Positions 52,721 to 62,227 of a stretch of 64,000 nt of DNA are shown piece after piece. Origin of the DNA: Bog-473 sp963737745 (lineage in GTDB: Bacteria; Actinomycetota; Acidimicrobiia; Acidimicrobiales; RAAP-2); NCBI GenBank assembly GCA_963737745.1, contig CAVTTR010000007.1:558001-622000 (forward strand). Direction: 5' to 3'. The translations under genes and the position numbers were made by a program. Under the pieces are notes generated by a model. That model saw only the letters and a list, made by a program, of their open reading frames with translations, ran no database searches and was not told the origin of the DNA. How positions within the stretch are numbered: position 1 is the stretch's first letter; the number at the start of each line of letters is the position of its first letter.

Positions 52721-55626
52721 ACCGACTCCAGGCGCACGTCTGTCACCGGGCCGCGGCTGTCGATGAGGGTGGCTGCCGCGTTACCCGACGCCACCGTCCC
52801 AAGGGGCACGTTGAAGTCGATCGCCACCGCACCACGGGGAATGCCGGCATCCGACTCAGCCGCCAACACCAGCTCACCACGGGCCGAGCGCACGCGAACC
52901 TGATCACCGGTCTTGGCGCCTAACCGGTCCAGGTCGTACGGGTTCGCCCTCGCCACCAGCGGTGGCACGAGAGGGGTGAGCGAAGGAGAGCCGGTGACGA
53001 GACTCCCGGCATCGTAGAGACGGCGGGTGGCCACCAGTCGGAGGGCGTAGCTGTCGGCCGGCGGGATGTGCACGCCCTCACCCTCGGAAGTCGGAAGGCC
53101 GCTGAGCAACGCGGGAGGGGTTCCCAGCGCGGCGATGCGCGCGTGCACGGCCCCGTCGGCGTCAGCCGAACCACTCCGAGGGGGAGCACCTTGTTGTTCC
53201 ACCGACTCGACACCCGGAAGAGCGATGGGGTCGATGGGGTCGACATGGTGCGCCGGCCCTCCAGCCACGATCGGCACGAGAACTCCGTCGTGGGCCGCGT
53301 CGGTGTGGAGCACGCTCTGGGTCAGCCCGAAGTAGGCCGGTGCGGTCAGGTGGAGCTCTTCGGCCAGGTCGCTGGCGGTGGTGACCCCGAGGTCCGTTCC
53401 GAGGGCGGCGGCCAACTCGGCCGCGATCATCCAGTCGGCCCAGGCGAACCCTGGAGCGGTGATCTTCTGACCGAGGCGGCTGACGCGGCCTTCGATATTG
53501 GTCGTCGTGCCGGGGCGCTCGTGGGCCACGGCGCAGGGCAGCACCACGTCGGCATGGGCGGTGACCGACTCGGACGGATGCCCGGTAATGGCAATGATGA
53601 AGTGTCCGGCCGAGAGGGCCTTTTCGGCCACGGCGCGATCGGGGAAGTCGCTCAACGGATCGGCACCCAACAAGATGAGGGCGGTCACCGCGGCGGCGGA
53701 TGCCGAAGCATCACGGTTGGACTCGCCGGCCATGGAGGAGAGGATGCCCGCCGTGTCGAGACCGGTTGCGGCGGGCACGCCGCCCCAGGCAGCGGCGAAC
53801 CACGCGCGGCCGGATTCGAGGCTGACGCGACCGGGAAGGAGCCCGGGTGCGAGGCCCATGTCGAGCGCCCCGAAAATGTTGCCGCGCCGCAAAGCCGGAA
53901 GGAAGGTGGCCTTGGGCAGACCCTCCGCCAGCACCCGCGCTGCCTCGGCCACCAGGTCTCCCGATTCGGCATACGAAGGACGCCCCAGCACGATCACGAC
54001 GCCTTCGCCGTCGGCCCCGCCATGCTCGGACAGCGCCTGGCGCGCCGCCGCCAACGCGTCGTCGGTCAACGACGAGCCTTCGGGGTGCGTGCCCAATGTG
54101 GTGACGGCGTCGTCGTCGCCACAGAGCGCGCGCGCCACCACCGGCGCGTCGCCCGGACGGATGCCCAACGACGCGGTGGCCAGCGCGGTCAGCGCCGTCG
54201 GCGTCGGCGTCAACTCGATGAGTGTCGTAGACCCGGCCACGGCCTCGCGGAGGCGGAGGAAGAGGACCGGCAATTCCTCGCGTAGGTCGCCGGCCAAGGT
54301 GATGAGGACGGGGGCGGAAGCAGCGGCGTCGATGGTGGCCCGGGGCAGGCCGAGCACCAAGTCGGCGGGAAGCCCGTCGCCCAACTGCGCGTCGACGGAA
54401 TCAGTGCCGAGGATGCCCTTGGCCAACTTGGCCCAGGCGTAGGCGGACTCGTTGGTGAGGCGGGCCCCGCCGATCACCGCGACGCTTCCGTTGCCGCCAG
54501 CGCTCTGTGCCGTTTGGAGCCCGGCCGCCGCGGCGGCCAGCGCTTCGCCCCAACTGACGGCGACAAGCTCTCCATCCTTGCGAATCTGGGGTTCGACGAG
54601 ACGGCCGTGTTCGAAGCGACCAGTTTCGTGCGCCTCGCCGAGGAACTGGCCGCGCGTGGCCCCCAGACTGAGCACCTGGCCGGCCGTGGCCGGCGCTACG
54701 TCGACCTCCTCGTCGGCCAGGACGGCTTCGTCGGGCGCATTGTCGATCTCGTCGCCGTTGACCGATTCGAAGACGAACCGACCCTTATCGCACAACCACC
54801 CGTGATTGACCGGGTCCGAATCGATGCCGAGCAACCGAGTGAGACGGTTGGAAGAGGACTGGACCGCCACCCGACACCCGACCGAGCACGTGGTGCAGGT
54901 CGACTCGACCTGGTCCAAGTCCCATGGTCGGGCGGTGAAACGGTAGGGCGTGGCGGTCAGGGCGCCAACCGGGCAGATCTGGACCGTATTGCCGCTGAAG
55001 TAGGACGAGAAGGGCTCGGTGGGGAAGGTGGCGACCTCCACGTTCTCACCGCGGCCGGCGAAGTCGATCTGGGCCTCACCGGCCACCTCGGAGGCGAAAC
55101 GGGTGCAGCGTGCGCACTGAATACACCGCTCGCGATCGAGCAGGACCAGGTCCGAAATGGGGATCGGCTTCTCGAAATGCCGCTTTTCCTCAATGAAACG
55201 ACTCTCGCCCGGACCGTGGGCCAGGGTCTGGTCTTGCAGCGGGCACTCGCCGCCCTTGTCGCAGACGGGGCAGTCGAGCGGGTGATTGGCCAGGAGGAAC
55301 TCGAGAACGCCGTCTTGTGCCTTCTTTACCTTCGGCGAATCGGTGGTGACGGACATCCCCTCGGCCACCGGGATGAAGCAGGCGGGCTGCAACGTGGCCC
55401 CACGCGGGCTGTCCACCTCGACCAGGCACATGCGGCACATGCCGACGGGCTCCATGCGCGGGTGATAGCAAAAGCGTGGGATGTACGTCCCGGCCCGCTC
55501 GGCCGCGGCGATCAACAGTTCACCCGACTTGGCCGAGACGGTGCGACCATCGAGGTTGATGGAGATGCCGCCTGTGTTTGCTGTGTCAGTGGGGTCGGCA
55601 GTATCAGTCAAAGGGGCACCCCCCAT
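52717..55626 (-). CDS. nuoG: NADH-quinone oxidoreductase subunit G
   Basis: The 969-residue peripheral subunit starts at ATG 55626; a TTG at 55611, which is preceded by a G-rich site, is a plausible alternative. In order: a 2Fe-2S domain (CYHPRMEPVGMCRMC), CPVCDKGGECPLQD with the downstream His, two 4Fe-4S motifs (CIQCARCTRF and CPVGAL), and the N7-type cluster CTTCSVGC with GWLCDKGR. A molybdopterin-oxidoreductase-like domain follows without the cofactor. It overlaps nuoF by 23 bases if the ATG is used. Confidence 0.93.
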   Translation of the reverse strand: MGGAPLTDTADPTDTANTGGISINLDGRTVSAKSGELLIAAAERAGTYIPRFCYHPRMEPVGMCRMCLVEVDSPRGATLQPACFIPVAEGMSVTTDSPKVKKAQDGVLEFLLANHPLDCPVCDKGGECPLQDQTLAHGPGESRFIEEKRHFEKPIPISDLVLLDRERCIQCARCTRFASEVAGEAQIDFAGRGENVEVATFPTEPFSSYFSGNTVQICPVGALTATPYRFTARPWDLDQVESTCTTCSVGCRVAVQSSSNRLTRLLGIDSDPVNHGWLCDKGRFVFESVNGDEIDNAPDEAVLADEEVDVAPATAGQVLSLGATRGQFLGEAHETGRFEHGRLVEPQIRKDGELVAVSWGEALAAAAAGLQTAQSAGGNGSVAVIGGARLTNESAYAWAKLAKGILGTDSVDAQLGDGLPADLVLGLPRATIDAAASAPVLITLAGDLREELPVLFLRLREAVAGSTTLIELTPTPTALTALATASLGIRPGDAPVVARALCGDDDAVTTLGTHPEGSSLTDDALAAARQALSEHGGADGEGVVIVLGRPSYAESGDLVAEAARVLAEGLPKATFLPALRRGNIFGALDMGLAPGLLPGRVSLESGRAWFAAAWGGVPAATGLDTAGILSSMAGESNRDASASAAAVTALILLGADPLSDFPDRAVAEKALSAGHFIIAITGHPSESVTAHADVVLPCAVAHERPGTTTNIEGRVSRLGQKITAPGFAWADWMIAAELAAALGTDLGVTTASDLAEELHLTAPAYFGLTQSVLHTDAAHDGVLVPIVAGGPAHHVDPIDPIALPGVESVEQQGAPPRSGSADADGAVHARIAALGTPPALLSGLPTSEGEGVHIPPADSYALRLVATRRLYDAGSLVTGSPSLTPLVPPLVARANPYDLDRLGAKTGDQVRVRSARGELVLAAESDAGIPRGAVAIDFNVPLGTVASGNAAATLIDSRGPVTDVRLESV

Positions 55627-56908
55627 CTTTGATGTGGACGAGGAACTCGTCGCGGAACATGCGGATGGCTGAAGCGATCGAAGAGGGAATGGAGGGTCCG
55701 AGCACGCATATGGTCGTCTGCTGCGGTGGCCAGGCCACGCCGGGCGAGATGTTGTCACACAGATCCATAAGAAGGTCGAGATCTTCCTCGCGCCCGTCGC
55801 CATTCTCAATTCGGTACATGATGCGCTCGAGCCAGCCCGACCCTTCCCGACACGGCGTGCACTGTCCGCAAGACTCGCGGGAGAAGAATTTTGTGATGCG
55901 CCAGGCCGCTCGCACCATACAGGTGGCCGAGTCCATCACGACGATCGAGCCGGAACCCAACATGGAGCCCGCCGCAGCAACCTCATCTTGGCCGAGCGGG
56001 AGGTCGACCTGATCGGGTCCGAACCAAGGGGCCGAGACCCCGCCCGGAATGAACGCCTTGAGGGTGTTGTTGGCGCGAATCCCCCCACCGAGCACGGGGG
56101 CGTAGATCAGGTCCCGGAAAGTCGTCTTGACCATTTCGAGCTCGAAGACCCCGGGATTGTGCACGTGTCCGGCCAAGGCGAAGAGTCGCGTCCCGGTCGA
56201 GCGACCTTCACCGAGAGCAGCGAAGGCCGCGCCGCCGTTGGTGACGATCCAAGGGATGTTGGCCATCGTCTCGACGTTGTTGACCACCGTCGGCTGGCCG
56301 TACAAGCCGATCGAGGCCGGGAAGAACGGAGGCTTGATGCGAGGGAAGCCGCGCTTGCCCTCCAACGATTCGAGCAACGCCGTTTCTTCGCCGCAGATGT
56401 AGGCGCCCGCCCCCGGGTGTACCACCACGTCGATGGAGAAGCCCGAGCCGAAAATGTCGGCGCCGATGGCGCCGTGGTCGTATGCCTCGTTCAGTGCCGC
56501 CTGCAACCGCTCGAGTCCGAGGGCGAACTCCCCGCGCAGGTAGATGAAGGCCTGGCTCACTTGCAGGGCATAGGCCGAAATCAACACACCCTCGATGATC
56601 TGGTGCGGGTCACGCTCGATGAGGAGATGGTCCTTGAAGGTCGCCGGCTCGCTCTCGTCGCCGTTGATGGCCAGATAGGTGACCGCCTTCTTGCCGAGGA
56701 GCGCCCACTTGCGGCCGGCCGGGAAACCGGCCCCGCCTCGACCGAGGAGGCTGGCTGTATCGACTTCGTGCGCCACGGCCTCGGGGGTCATTGCCAGGGC
56801 CTTGCGCAGCCCTTCGTACCCGCCGGTGGCGAGATACCGCTCCAGCGTGTGCGAGTCCTCGTACCCGATACGGGCCGTGACGATTTTCGGGGCTTCGGTG
56901 ATCGCCAT
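55604..56908 (-). CDS. nuoF: NADH-quinone oxidoreductase subunit F
   Basis: The product is 434 residues from ATG 56908 (MAITEAPKIV). The NADH site GRGGAGFPAGRKW, FMN site and the 4Fe-4S motif ESCGQCTPCREG are complete. This is the NADH dehydrogenase site of complex I. In the deposited sequence the upstream nuoE frame reads straight into it, giving an apparent fusion of 680 residues, but that is explained by a frame change in nuoE. The nuoE stop TGA and the nuoF ATG overlap as TGATG. Confidence 0.92.
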   Translation of the reverse strand: MAITEAPKIVTARIGYEDSHTLERYLATGGYEGLRKALAMTPEAVAHEVDTASLLGRGGAGFPAGRKWALLGKKAVTYLAINGDESEPATFKDHLLIERDPHQIIEGVLISAYALQVSQAFIYLRGEFALGLERLQAALNEAYDHGAIGADIFGSGFSIDVVVHPGAGAYICGEETALLESLEGKRGFPRIKPPFFPASIGLYGQPTVVNNVETMANIPWIVTNGGAAFAALGEGRSTGTRLFALAGHVHNPGVFELEMVKTTFRDLIYAPVLGGGIRANNTLKAFIPGGVSAPWFGPDQVDLPLGQDEVAAAGSMLGSGSIVVMDSATCMVRAAWRITKFFSRESCGQCTPCREGSGWLERIMYRIENGDGREEDLDLLMDLCDNISPGVAWPPQQTTICVLGPSIPSSIASAIRMFRDEFLVHIKDGGCPFD

Positions 56909-57646
56909 CAGGACGCTCCACCCTCTGTTTTCGGACCTTCGGCCGGGGCTGACACGGTCGTCGGTGGAGGCCCGGCGACGGTTGCCGCGTCCGACGTCGC
57001 TGCCGTCTCTGCGTGGGCATCCGCTTCGGCCTTTGCCGCTGCCGGCCCGCGTGGCTTGCTCCTGCGCCATGGCTGCGCGCTCGGTGGCGATGGCCTCTCG
57101 GTCGGCTTTGAGACCGACGCTGCGTCGTACCCGAATCAGGGTCCCGTGCGGGGGCACGGTCTCGGCCAGCGCACCGCGGCGGAGGTCGGTCACCAACTGA
57201 TCGAAGCTCTCCGCCGTCTGCGCGCCGACGTAGCGGTGGTTGACCTGCACGCACGGCGTCCGGTCGCAGTCGGCCAGGCACTCGGATTCTTCCAAGGTGA
57301 AGACGCCATCGGTCGTCGTGCCACCGGCGCGGACCCCGAGCGACGACTCGGCGTGCTCGAGCAACTCCTGCGCCCCACCCAGCAGGCACGCGATGTTGGT
57401 GCACACCGCCACCACGTAGGTTCCAACCGGCTCGGTGTGCAACATGTCGTAGAACGTGGCCGTGCCCTGCACCTCGGCCGCGGTGACCCCGACCAGTTCG
57501 GCGATCTCACTCATGGCCTCGGGCCGAAGCCAGCCATCCTGCTCTTGAGCCAGGTGGCAGAGCGGGATCAGCGCCGAGCGTGGCTCGGGGTACAGCGCCA
57601 CCAATCCCTTGGCCTGTTCGAGGAGATCGGCCGATAGGTGGCTCAC
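56908..57646 (-). CDS. nuoE: NADH-quinone oxidoreductase subunit E, tail frame changed
   Basis: This is a thioredoxin-fold 2Fe-2S subunit, with the ligands in CTNIAC and ECLADC. GTG 57646 overlaps the nuoD stop (GTGA). After about residue 195 (near 57040-57052) the as-read frame leads into nuoF. The neighbouring frame instead gives a low-complexity Ala/Pro/Thr tail ending in PKTEGGAS and a TGA overlapping the nuoF ATG. The span is 739 bases (3n+1), so one extra base explains it. The core domain is unaffected. Confidence 0.88.
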
Positions 57647-59115
57647 CGGTCCACCTCACCCATCACCGGGTCCACTGACGAGATCACGGCGACAGCATCG
57701 GCCATCAGCCCACCGCGGAACAAAACGGGCAACGCCTGCAGGTTGACGAAACTCGGCCCGCGTATGTGCATGCGGTACGGCTTCGACGTCCCGTCCGAGA
57801 CCATGTAGCAGCCCAATTCGCCTCGAGGCGACTCGATGGCGACGTACACCTCGCCCTCGGGCACCCGGAAACCCTCGGTGAAGATCTTGAAGTGGTGGAT
57901 CAGCGCTTCCATGCTCTCGTCGATGCGGGCTCGCGGTGGCGGCGTGACCTTGCGGTCCTGCACGCGGTAGTCCCCGGCCGGCATGCGCTCGAGGATCTGA
58001 CGGATCATCTTTATCGACTCTCGTATTTCGTTCAGGCGCACCGAGTAACGATCGAAGTTGTCGCCGTACGAGCCGATGATGACGTCGAAATCCAGCTTGT
58101 CGTAGTCAAGGTACGGCATGGTGCGCCGAAGGTCCCATGGCACGCCGGTGGAACGCAAGATGGGACCGGTGACCGAAAGCGCCAGCGCCTCCTCCGCCGT
58201 GATGTTGCCGACGGCTTCGGTGCGCTCCCGGAAGATGGGCTGGCCGGTGAGGAGCTCGTCGTACTCGAAGGTGCGGGTCAGCACGGTGTCGCAGATGACG
58301 GAGACATCGTCCTCCCACCCGTCGGGCAGGTCGGCCGCCACCCCGCCGGGACGGATGTAGTTGTGGTTCATCCGCAGGCCCGTTGTCTTCTCGAAAAAGG
58401 CCAGGACCATCTCGCGCTCGCGAAAGCCGTAGATCATCATGGACGTCGACCCGAGGTCCATGCCGTTGGTGGCCATCCACATCAGATGGGACGACACCCG
58501 CTGCAACTCGGCCATCAGCATGCGGATCCATACGGCCCGTGGCGGGAGCTCCACACCCAACAGCGCTTCGGTGGCCAAGGAGAACACCAGCTCGTTGGTG
58601 AGCGGCGACAGGTAGTCCATGCGGGTGACGTTGGTGGCGCCCTGGACGTACGTCAGTTCCTCGCCCGTCTTCTCCATGCCCGTGTGGAGGTATCCGATGA
58701 TCGGTTTTGTGCGCAGCACGGTCTCACCGTCGAGCTCGAGCATCAGGCGCAGCACCCCATGGGTGGACGGGTGTTGCGGACCCATGTTGATGATCATCGT
58801 CTCGTCGTCACGACGCTCGATGTCGATGTCGTCGGGGTTGATGAAGTTGCCCTCGGGGAGCCGGAGCACAGCTCCAACCTCTCGGCGTAATTCGCTACTA
58901 CCCGTCCTGTGGCGGGGGAACAGTTCTTGTGCGCCCTCGGCGGTCTCCGCCACCAGTGCGGCCTGGTCGATGGCCCGGCGCGGTTGCCCGACGTTGCGAA
59001 AGCCCTGGTCCGTCCCCAACTCCACGTCCGTAAAGTCGTCGCCTTCGTCCGCGTCGTCGGTCAGGTCGCCCTGGCTCTCGAGCCCGAGCTCCTTGTCCTC
59101 GTCGTGATCGCTCAT
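57643..59115 (-). CDS. nuoD: NADH-quinone oxidoreductase subunit D
   Basis: The 490-residue protein, with NuoB, forms the quinone site. NMGPQHPSTHGVLRL begins near residue 109, preceded by an acidic N-terminal stretch (DEDKELGLESQGDL, DDADEGDDF) that is about 50 residues longer than in mycobacteria. YLHTGMEK and the C-terminal PRGELGCYMVSDG loop are conserved. The ATG overlaps the nuoC stop (ATGA). Confidence 0.94.
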   Translation of the reverse strand: MSDHDEDKELGLESQGDLTDDADEGDDFTDVELGTDQGFRNVGQPRRAIDQAALVAETAEGAQELFPRHRTGSSELRREVGAVLRLPEGNFINPDDIDIERRDDETMIINMGPQHPSTHGVLRLMLELDGETVLRTKPIIGYLHTGMEKTGEELTYVQGATNVTRMDYLSPLTNELVFSLATEALLGVELPPRAVWIRMLMAELQRVSSHLMWMATNGMDLGSTSMMIYGFREREMVLAFFEKTTGLRMNHNYIRPGGVAADLPDGWEDDVSVICDTVLTRTFEYDELLTGQPIFRERTEAVGNITAEEALALSVTGPILRSTGVPWDLRRTMPYLDYDKLDFDVIIGSYGDNFDRYSVRLNEIRESIKMIRQILERMPAGDYRVQDRKVTPPPRARIDESMEALIHHFKIFTEGFRVPEGEVYVAIESPRGELGCYMVSDGTSKPYRMHIRGPSFVNLQALPVLFRGGLMADAVAVISSVDPVMGEVDR

Positions 59116-59603
59116 CGAGGCCCTGGGGCTTCCTTGAACTGGACCGGGACCCGGCCCACGCCGTAGTCCTTGCGGAGGGGATGGCCCTCCCAGTCCTCGG
59201 GCATCAAAATTCGTGTCAGGTCGGGATGTCCCTCGAAGATGATGCCCACCATGTCGTAGGCCTCACGCTCCATGGCGTCGGTCCCCGAGTAAATGTCGGT
59301 CAAGGTCCTCACCACCGGGTCGGACTCGGGAACCTGGACCCGGACCCGCACGCGTTGGCGCATGGAGAGCGAGAGGAGGTTCACCACGACCTCGAAGCGC
59401 TCGGCCTTCACCCCGTCGGGCAACGACCGGCCCGGGTGGGTCAGGTAGTCGACTGCGCAGAGGTCGGCACACGTTTCGAAGCCGGCGTCCTTGAAGGCCT
59501 GCACCATCTCGGCGTAGGTCTCGCGATGCGGGAAGGCGAGCTGGCTGACCGAGCGATCGGGCAGACGCGGGACATCAGGCAGGACTGAGATCAGGTCGGT
59601 CAC
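59112..59603 (-). CDS. nuoC: NADH-quinone oxidoreductase subunit C
   Basis: The product is 163 residues from GTG 59603, overlapping the nuoB stop by GTGA. The frame is open far upstream, but that part is antisense to nuoA and nuoB. The signature EREAYDMVGIIFEGHPDLTRIL and closing EGHPLRKDY are present. It is a peripheral-arm subunit next to NuoD, normal in length for actinobacteria. Confidence 0.92.
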   Translation of the reverse strand: MTDLISVLPDVPRLPDRSVSQLAFPHRETYAEMVQAFKDAGFETCADLCAVDYLTHPGRSLPDGVKAERFEVVVNLLSLSMRQRVRVRVQVPESDPVVRTLTDIYSGTDAMEREAYDMVGIIFEGHPDLTRILMPEDWEGHPLRKDYGVGRVPVQFKEAPGPR

Positions 59604-60160
59604 CGGGGCGTGGCCACCCGCACGGCATCGGGCATGGTGGGCACCCATCCACCGGTTGCCTGCTCGCCGGCGGGGACGCTGCTGCCGGGGCGGCGGGTGA
59701 TCTCGCCGGTCCGGATCTTCTCGTGCAAGGTGAGGATGGCGTGCAGGAGCGTCTCGGGCGAAGGCGGGCACCCAGGGGCGTAGACGTCGACCGGCACGAT
59801 CTGGTCCACGCCCTGCACGATGGCGTAGTTGTTGAACATGCCCCCCGTCGAGGCGCAGACACCCATGGAGATGACCCATTTGGGCTCCATCATCTGGTCG
59901 TAGACCTGGCGCAGGACCGGAGCCATCTTCTGCGAGACGCGGCCGGCCACGATCATGAGGTCGGCCTGCCGCGGCGAGGCCCGGAAAACCTCCATGCCGA
60001 GGCGGCTGATGTCGAAGTCGGCGGCCCCCACGGACATCATCTCGATGGCACAGCAGGCCAGCCCGAATGTGGCCGGCCACACGCTGTTGCGGCGGGCCCA
60101 CTTGACCAGGTCTTCGATCCGCCCGGTCAAGAAGTTGTGCTGCAGATCCTCGAGTCCCAC
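59600..60160 (-). CDS. nuoB: NADH-quinone oxidoreductase subunit B
   Basis: The 186-residue protein binds terminal 4Fe-4S cluster N2, with the four cysteines in GLACCAIEMM (two), MGVCAST and APGCPPSP. Starts at ATG 60160, three bases after nuoA. It hands electrons to menaquinone. Confidence 0.95.
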   Translation of the reverse strand: MGLEDLQHNFLTGRIEDLVKWARRNSVWPATFGLACCAIEMMSVGAADFDISRLGMEVFRASPRQADLMIVAGRVSQKMAPVLRQVYDQMMEPKWVISMGVCASTGGMFNNYAIVQGVDQIVPVDVYAPGCPPSPETLLHAILTLHEKIRTGEITRRPGSSVPAGEQATGGWVPTMPDAVRVATPR

Positions 60161-60163
60161 GGG

Positions 60164-60616
60164 TCAGGCCGCCTGACCAGGTTGCGAGCGCTTGGCGCTG
60201 ATCCGCGTGATCGTCGATTCCGAGGTCCGAGAGGGCATGCCCGACTGCAGAATCTTGGGCGGCCCCCACGTCAGGGCGCCGTTGGAGATCAGATAAAGGA
60301 AGGAAACGAACACCACGGCGGCGAACACAATGACTTCGATCAGCCCGAACGCTTGAATCTGATGGAACACGACCGCCCAGGGGTACAGGAAGACGATCTC
60401 GATGTCGAAGATGATGAAGATCATCGAGACCAGGTAAAAGCGCACCGGAAATCGTTGCGGCGGCTCCCGATCGGGCACGATGCCGCACTCGTAGGGGGAC
60501 AGCTTGGCCGCCGTGGGCTTCTTCTTGGGCGCCAAAATCTGCGAGCTCACGAGGGAGAAGCCCGTGAAGAGGAATCCGAGCAGGGCCAAGATGAGGATCG
60601 GGAGGTACTGGTCCAC
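60164..60616 (-). CDS. nuoA: NADH-quinone oxidoreductase subunit A
   Basis: The product is 150 residues from GTG 60616, first in the nuo operon. Three helices are present, with the conserved loop YECGIVPDREPPQRFPVRFYLVSMIF-like segment (YECGI, RFPVRFYLV) and FDIEIVFLYPWAVVF. The C-terminus has an extra 25 hydrophilic residues. Its promoter shares the 126-base divergent region with the geranylgeranyl reductase gene. Confidence 0.94.
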   Translation of the reverse strand: MDQYLPILILALLGFLFTGFSLVSSQILAPKKKPTAAKLSPYECGIVPDREPPQRFPVRFYLVSMIFIIFDIEIVFLYPWAVVFHQIQAFGLIEVIVFAAVVFVSFLYLISNGALTWGPPKILQSGMPSRTSESTITRISAKRSQPGQAA

Positions 60617-60742
60617 GGATCGTTTCTACCATGCGACCCTTTCCCTGGGCACATCCTGGGTGATCGTGAGCGGCCAAGGGCGCGGCCCTGGCCGGAACCA
60701 GGGGTGGAAGGAAACATCCTGGCTCCGACGTACGATGCAGAG
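60617..60742. promoter_or_regulatory. Divergent region nuoA / geranylgeranyl reductase, with hairpin
   Basis: The 126 bases must carry the nuo operon promoter and that of the reductase. A near-perfect hairpin lies at 60672-60693: GGCCA-A-GGGC pairs with GCCCTGGCC around a three-base loop, with one bulged A. It could be an operator or a leader structure. No clear -35/-10 boxes were recognised. Confidence 0.4.
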
Positions 60743-62104
60743 GTGACGCCATCCGCCGCCTCCGAATCGGCTGAGGATCGCCCGGCCACTCCATCGTCGG
60801 CCAAGATCCGTGACACCAAGATCCATGACGTGGTCGTCATTGGCGGGGGGCCTGCGGGATCCTCGTGCGCCTATTGGTTGGCCGAGGCCGGCTGGGATGT
60901 GGCCGTGGTGGAGAAAAAGGTCTTCCCCCGGGTCAAGACCTGCGGGGACGGGCTCACCCCTCGAGCCGTCCGTCAACTGGCCGACATGGGGCTCGAAGAG
61001 GCCCTTGCCGGCTCGCACAAATACAGCGGACTGCGTGCCTACGGCTTCGGCCAGTCCCTCGAGATGCAGTGGCCCGCCCATCCGAATTTCCCCAGTTACG
61101 GCTACACCATCACTCGACACGACCTCGATGGCCTCGTGGCGGACCGGGCGGTCAAGGTGGGAGCCACCCTTTTCGCCGGGACCGAGGTAACCGCACCACT
61201 CATCGACGAGGCGGCTCCACCCTCGGGTTCCGAGTTGCCCTACTTGCGCGGCGTTGTCGTCAAGGAAAAGGAGTCCGGTACGACCCGGGAGATCCATGCT
61301 CGCTACGTCGTGGTGGCGGACGGGGCCAACTCGAGAGTCGGTCGGATGCTCGGCACCAATCGCCGCCGTGATCTACCCCTGGGCATGGCGCTGCGCGGCT
61401 ACTACACCTCGGATCGGCATGACGATCCCTTCATTGAGTCGCACCTGGACATCCGCGATGCCGAGGGCAACGTCGTCCCAGGCTACGGCTGGGTGTTCCC
61501 CATGGGCGATGGCCGGGTCAACGTCGGCGTAGGCCTCCTTTCCACCGATAAACGCTGGAAGGGCGTGAACACCTCGCACCTCATGGAGCTGTTCGTGGCG
61601 CAGGCGCCGGAATCATGGGGCCTGTCTCCCGAGACCTGCCTAGGTCCTCCGACTGGCGGCAAACTCCCGATGGGGCTCTCCATAGGGCCTCGATCAGGTG
61701 CCAACGTCATTTTGGCCGGGGATGCCGCCGGGACCATCAATCCTTTCAACGGCGAAGGCATCGCCTACGGCTACGAGACCGGACGGTTCGCCGCCGCCGC
61801 ATTGGGACATGCCCTCAGCGGTGAGGGTGCTCGAGCGCTGGACGACTACGACCTGCAACTACAGGCGGCGTACGGTCCCTATTACAAGGTGGCCCGGGCC
61901 TTCGTTCGCATGATCTCGAATCCCGAGACAATGAAGCTCTGCGTGGGAATCGGGATGCACTCCGAGCTCCTCATGACGCAACTGCTGCGGATCATGGCCA
62001 ACCTCATGCGGCCTGACGCCGCCGGCCCAGCCGAGATCGGATTCCGGGCCATGGAGCTCATCTCGCGACTGCGCTCGGGCGGAGTCACGGCTGACGAGTT
62101 CTGA
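60743..62104 (+). CDS. Geranylgeranyl reductase family FAD oxidoreductase
   Basis: The product is 453 residues from GTG 60743. The FAD motif VVIGGGPAGSSCAYWLAEAG is near residue 30, KTCGDGLTPRAV follows, and the second FAD motif GDAAGTINPFNGEGIAYGYE is near residue 335. The family saturates isoprenoid chains; in actinobacteria MenJ reduces one double bond of the menaquinone side chain. A gene of this family beside nuoA is a recurring actinobacterial arrangement, consistent with matching the quinone to complex I. The exact substrate is inferred. Confidence 0.88.
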   Translation: MTPSAASESAEDRPATPSSAKIRDTKIHDVVVIGGGPAGSSCAYWLAEAGWDVAVVEKKVFPRVKTCGDGLTPRAVRQLADMGLEEALAGSHKYSGLRAYGFGQSLEMQWPAHPNFPSYGYTITRHDLDGLVADRAVKVGATLFAGTEVTAPLIDEAAPPSGSELPYLRGVVVKEKESGTTREIHARYVVVADGANSRVGRMLGTNRRRDLPLGMALRGYYTSDRHDDPFIESHLDIRDAEGNVVPGYGWVFPMGDGRVNVGVGLLSTDKRWKGVNTSHLMELFVAQAPESWGLSPETCLGPPTGGKLPMGLSIGPRSGANVILAGDAAGTINPFNGEGIAYGYETGRFAAAALGHALSGEGARALDDYDLQLQAAYGPYYKVARAFVRMISNPETMKLCVGIGMHSELLMTQLLRIMANLMRPDAAGPAEIGFRAMELISRLRSGGVTADEF

Positions 62105-62227
62105 TCTCATTTCGGCGGTTACTGGCCGATGGGGCGAGCGATAATTGCGCAGGCCACAGCTAGGGAATAGCGTTGCTGACGCGACGAGCTCACGGCGCGC
62201 CTCTTTGGGCGTCCCGCGGTAGACGGG

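Noticed and set aside
53068..54285. Plus-strand frames of 300-400 codons inside nuoG
   Set aside because: These are high-GC shadow frames; the minus strand encodes clear NuoG motifs throughout.
55988..57637. Long plus-strand frame opposite nuoE/nuoF
   Set aside because: It is an antisense shadow with no recognisable domain.
59723..60742. Long plus-strand open frame upstream of the geranylgeranyl reductase
   Set aside because: It is antisense to nuoB and nuoA and has no family similarity; reductase similarity begins just after GTG 60743.
59604..60794. N-terminal extension of NuoC by 390 residues
   Set aside because: It overlaps nuoA and nuoB in another frame, and the GTGA overlap gives a normal start at 59603.
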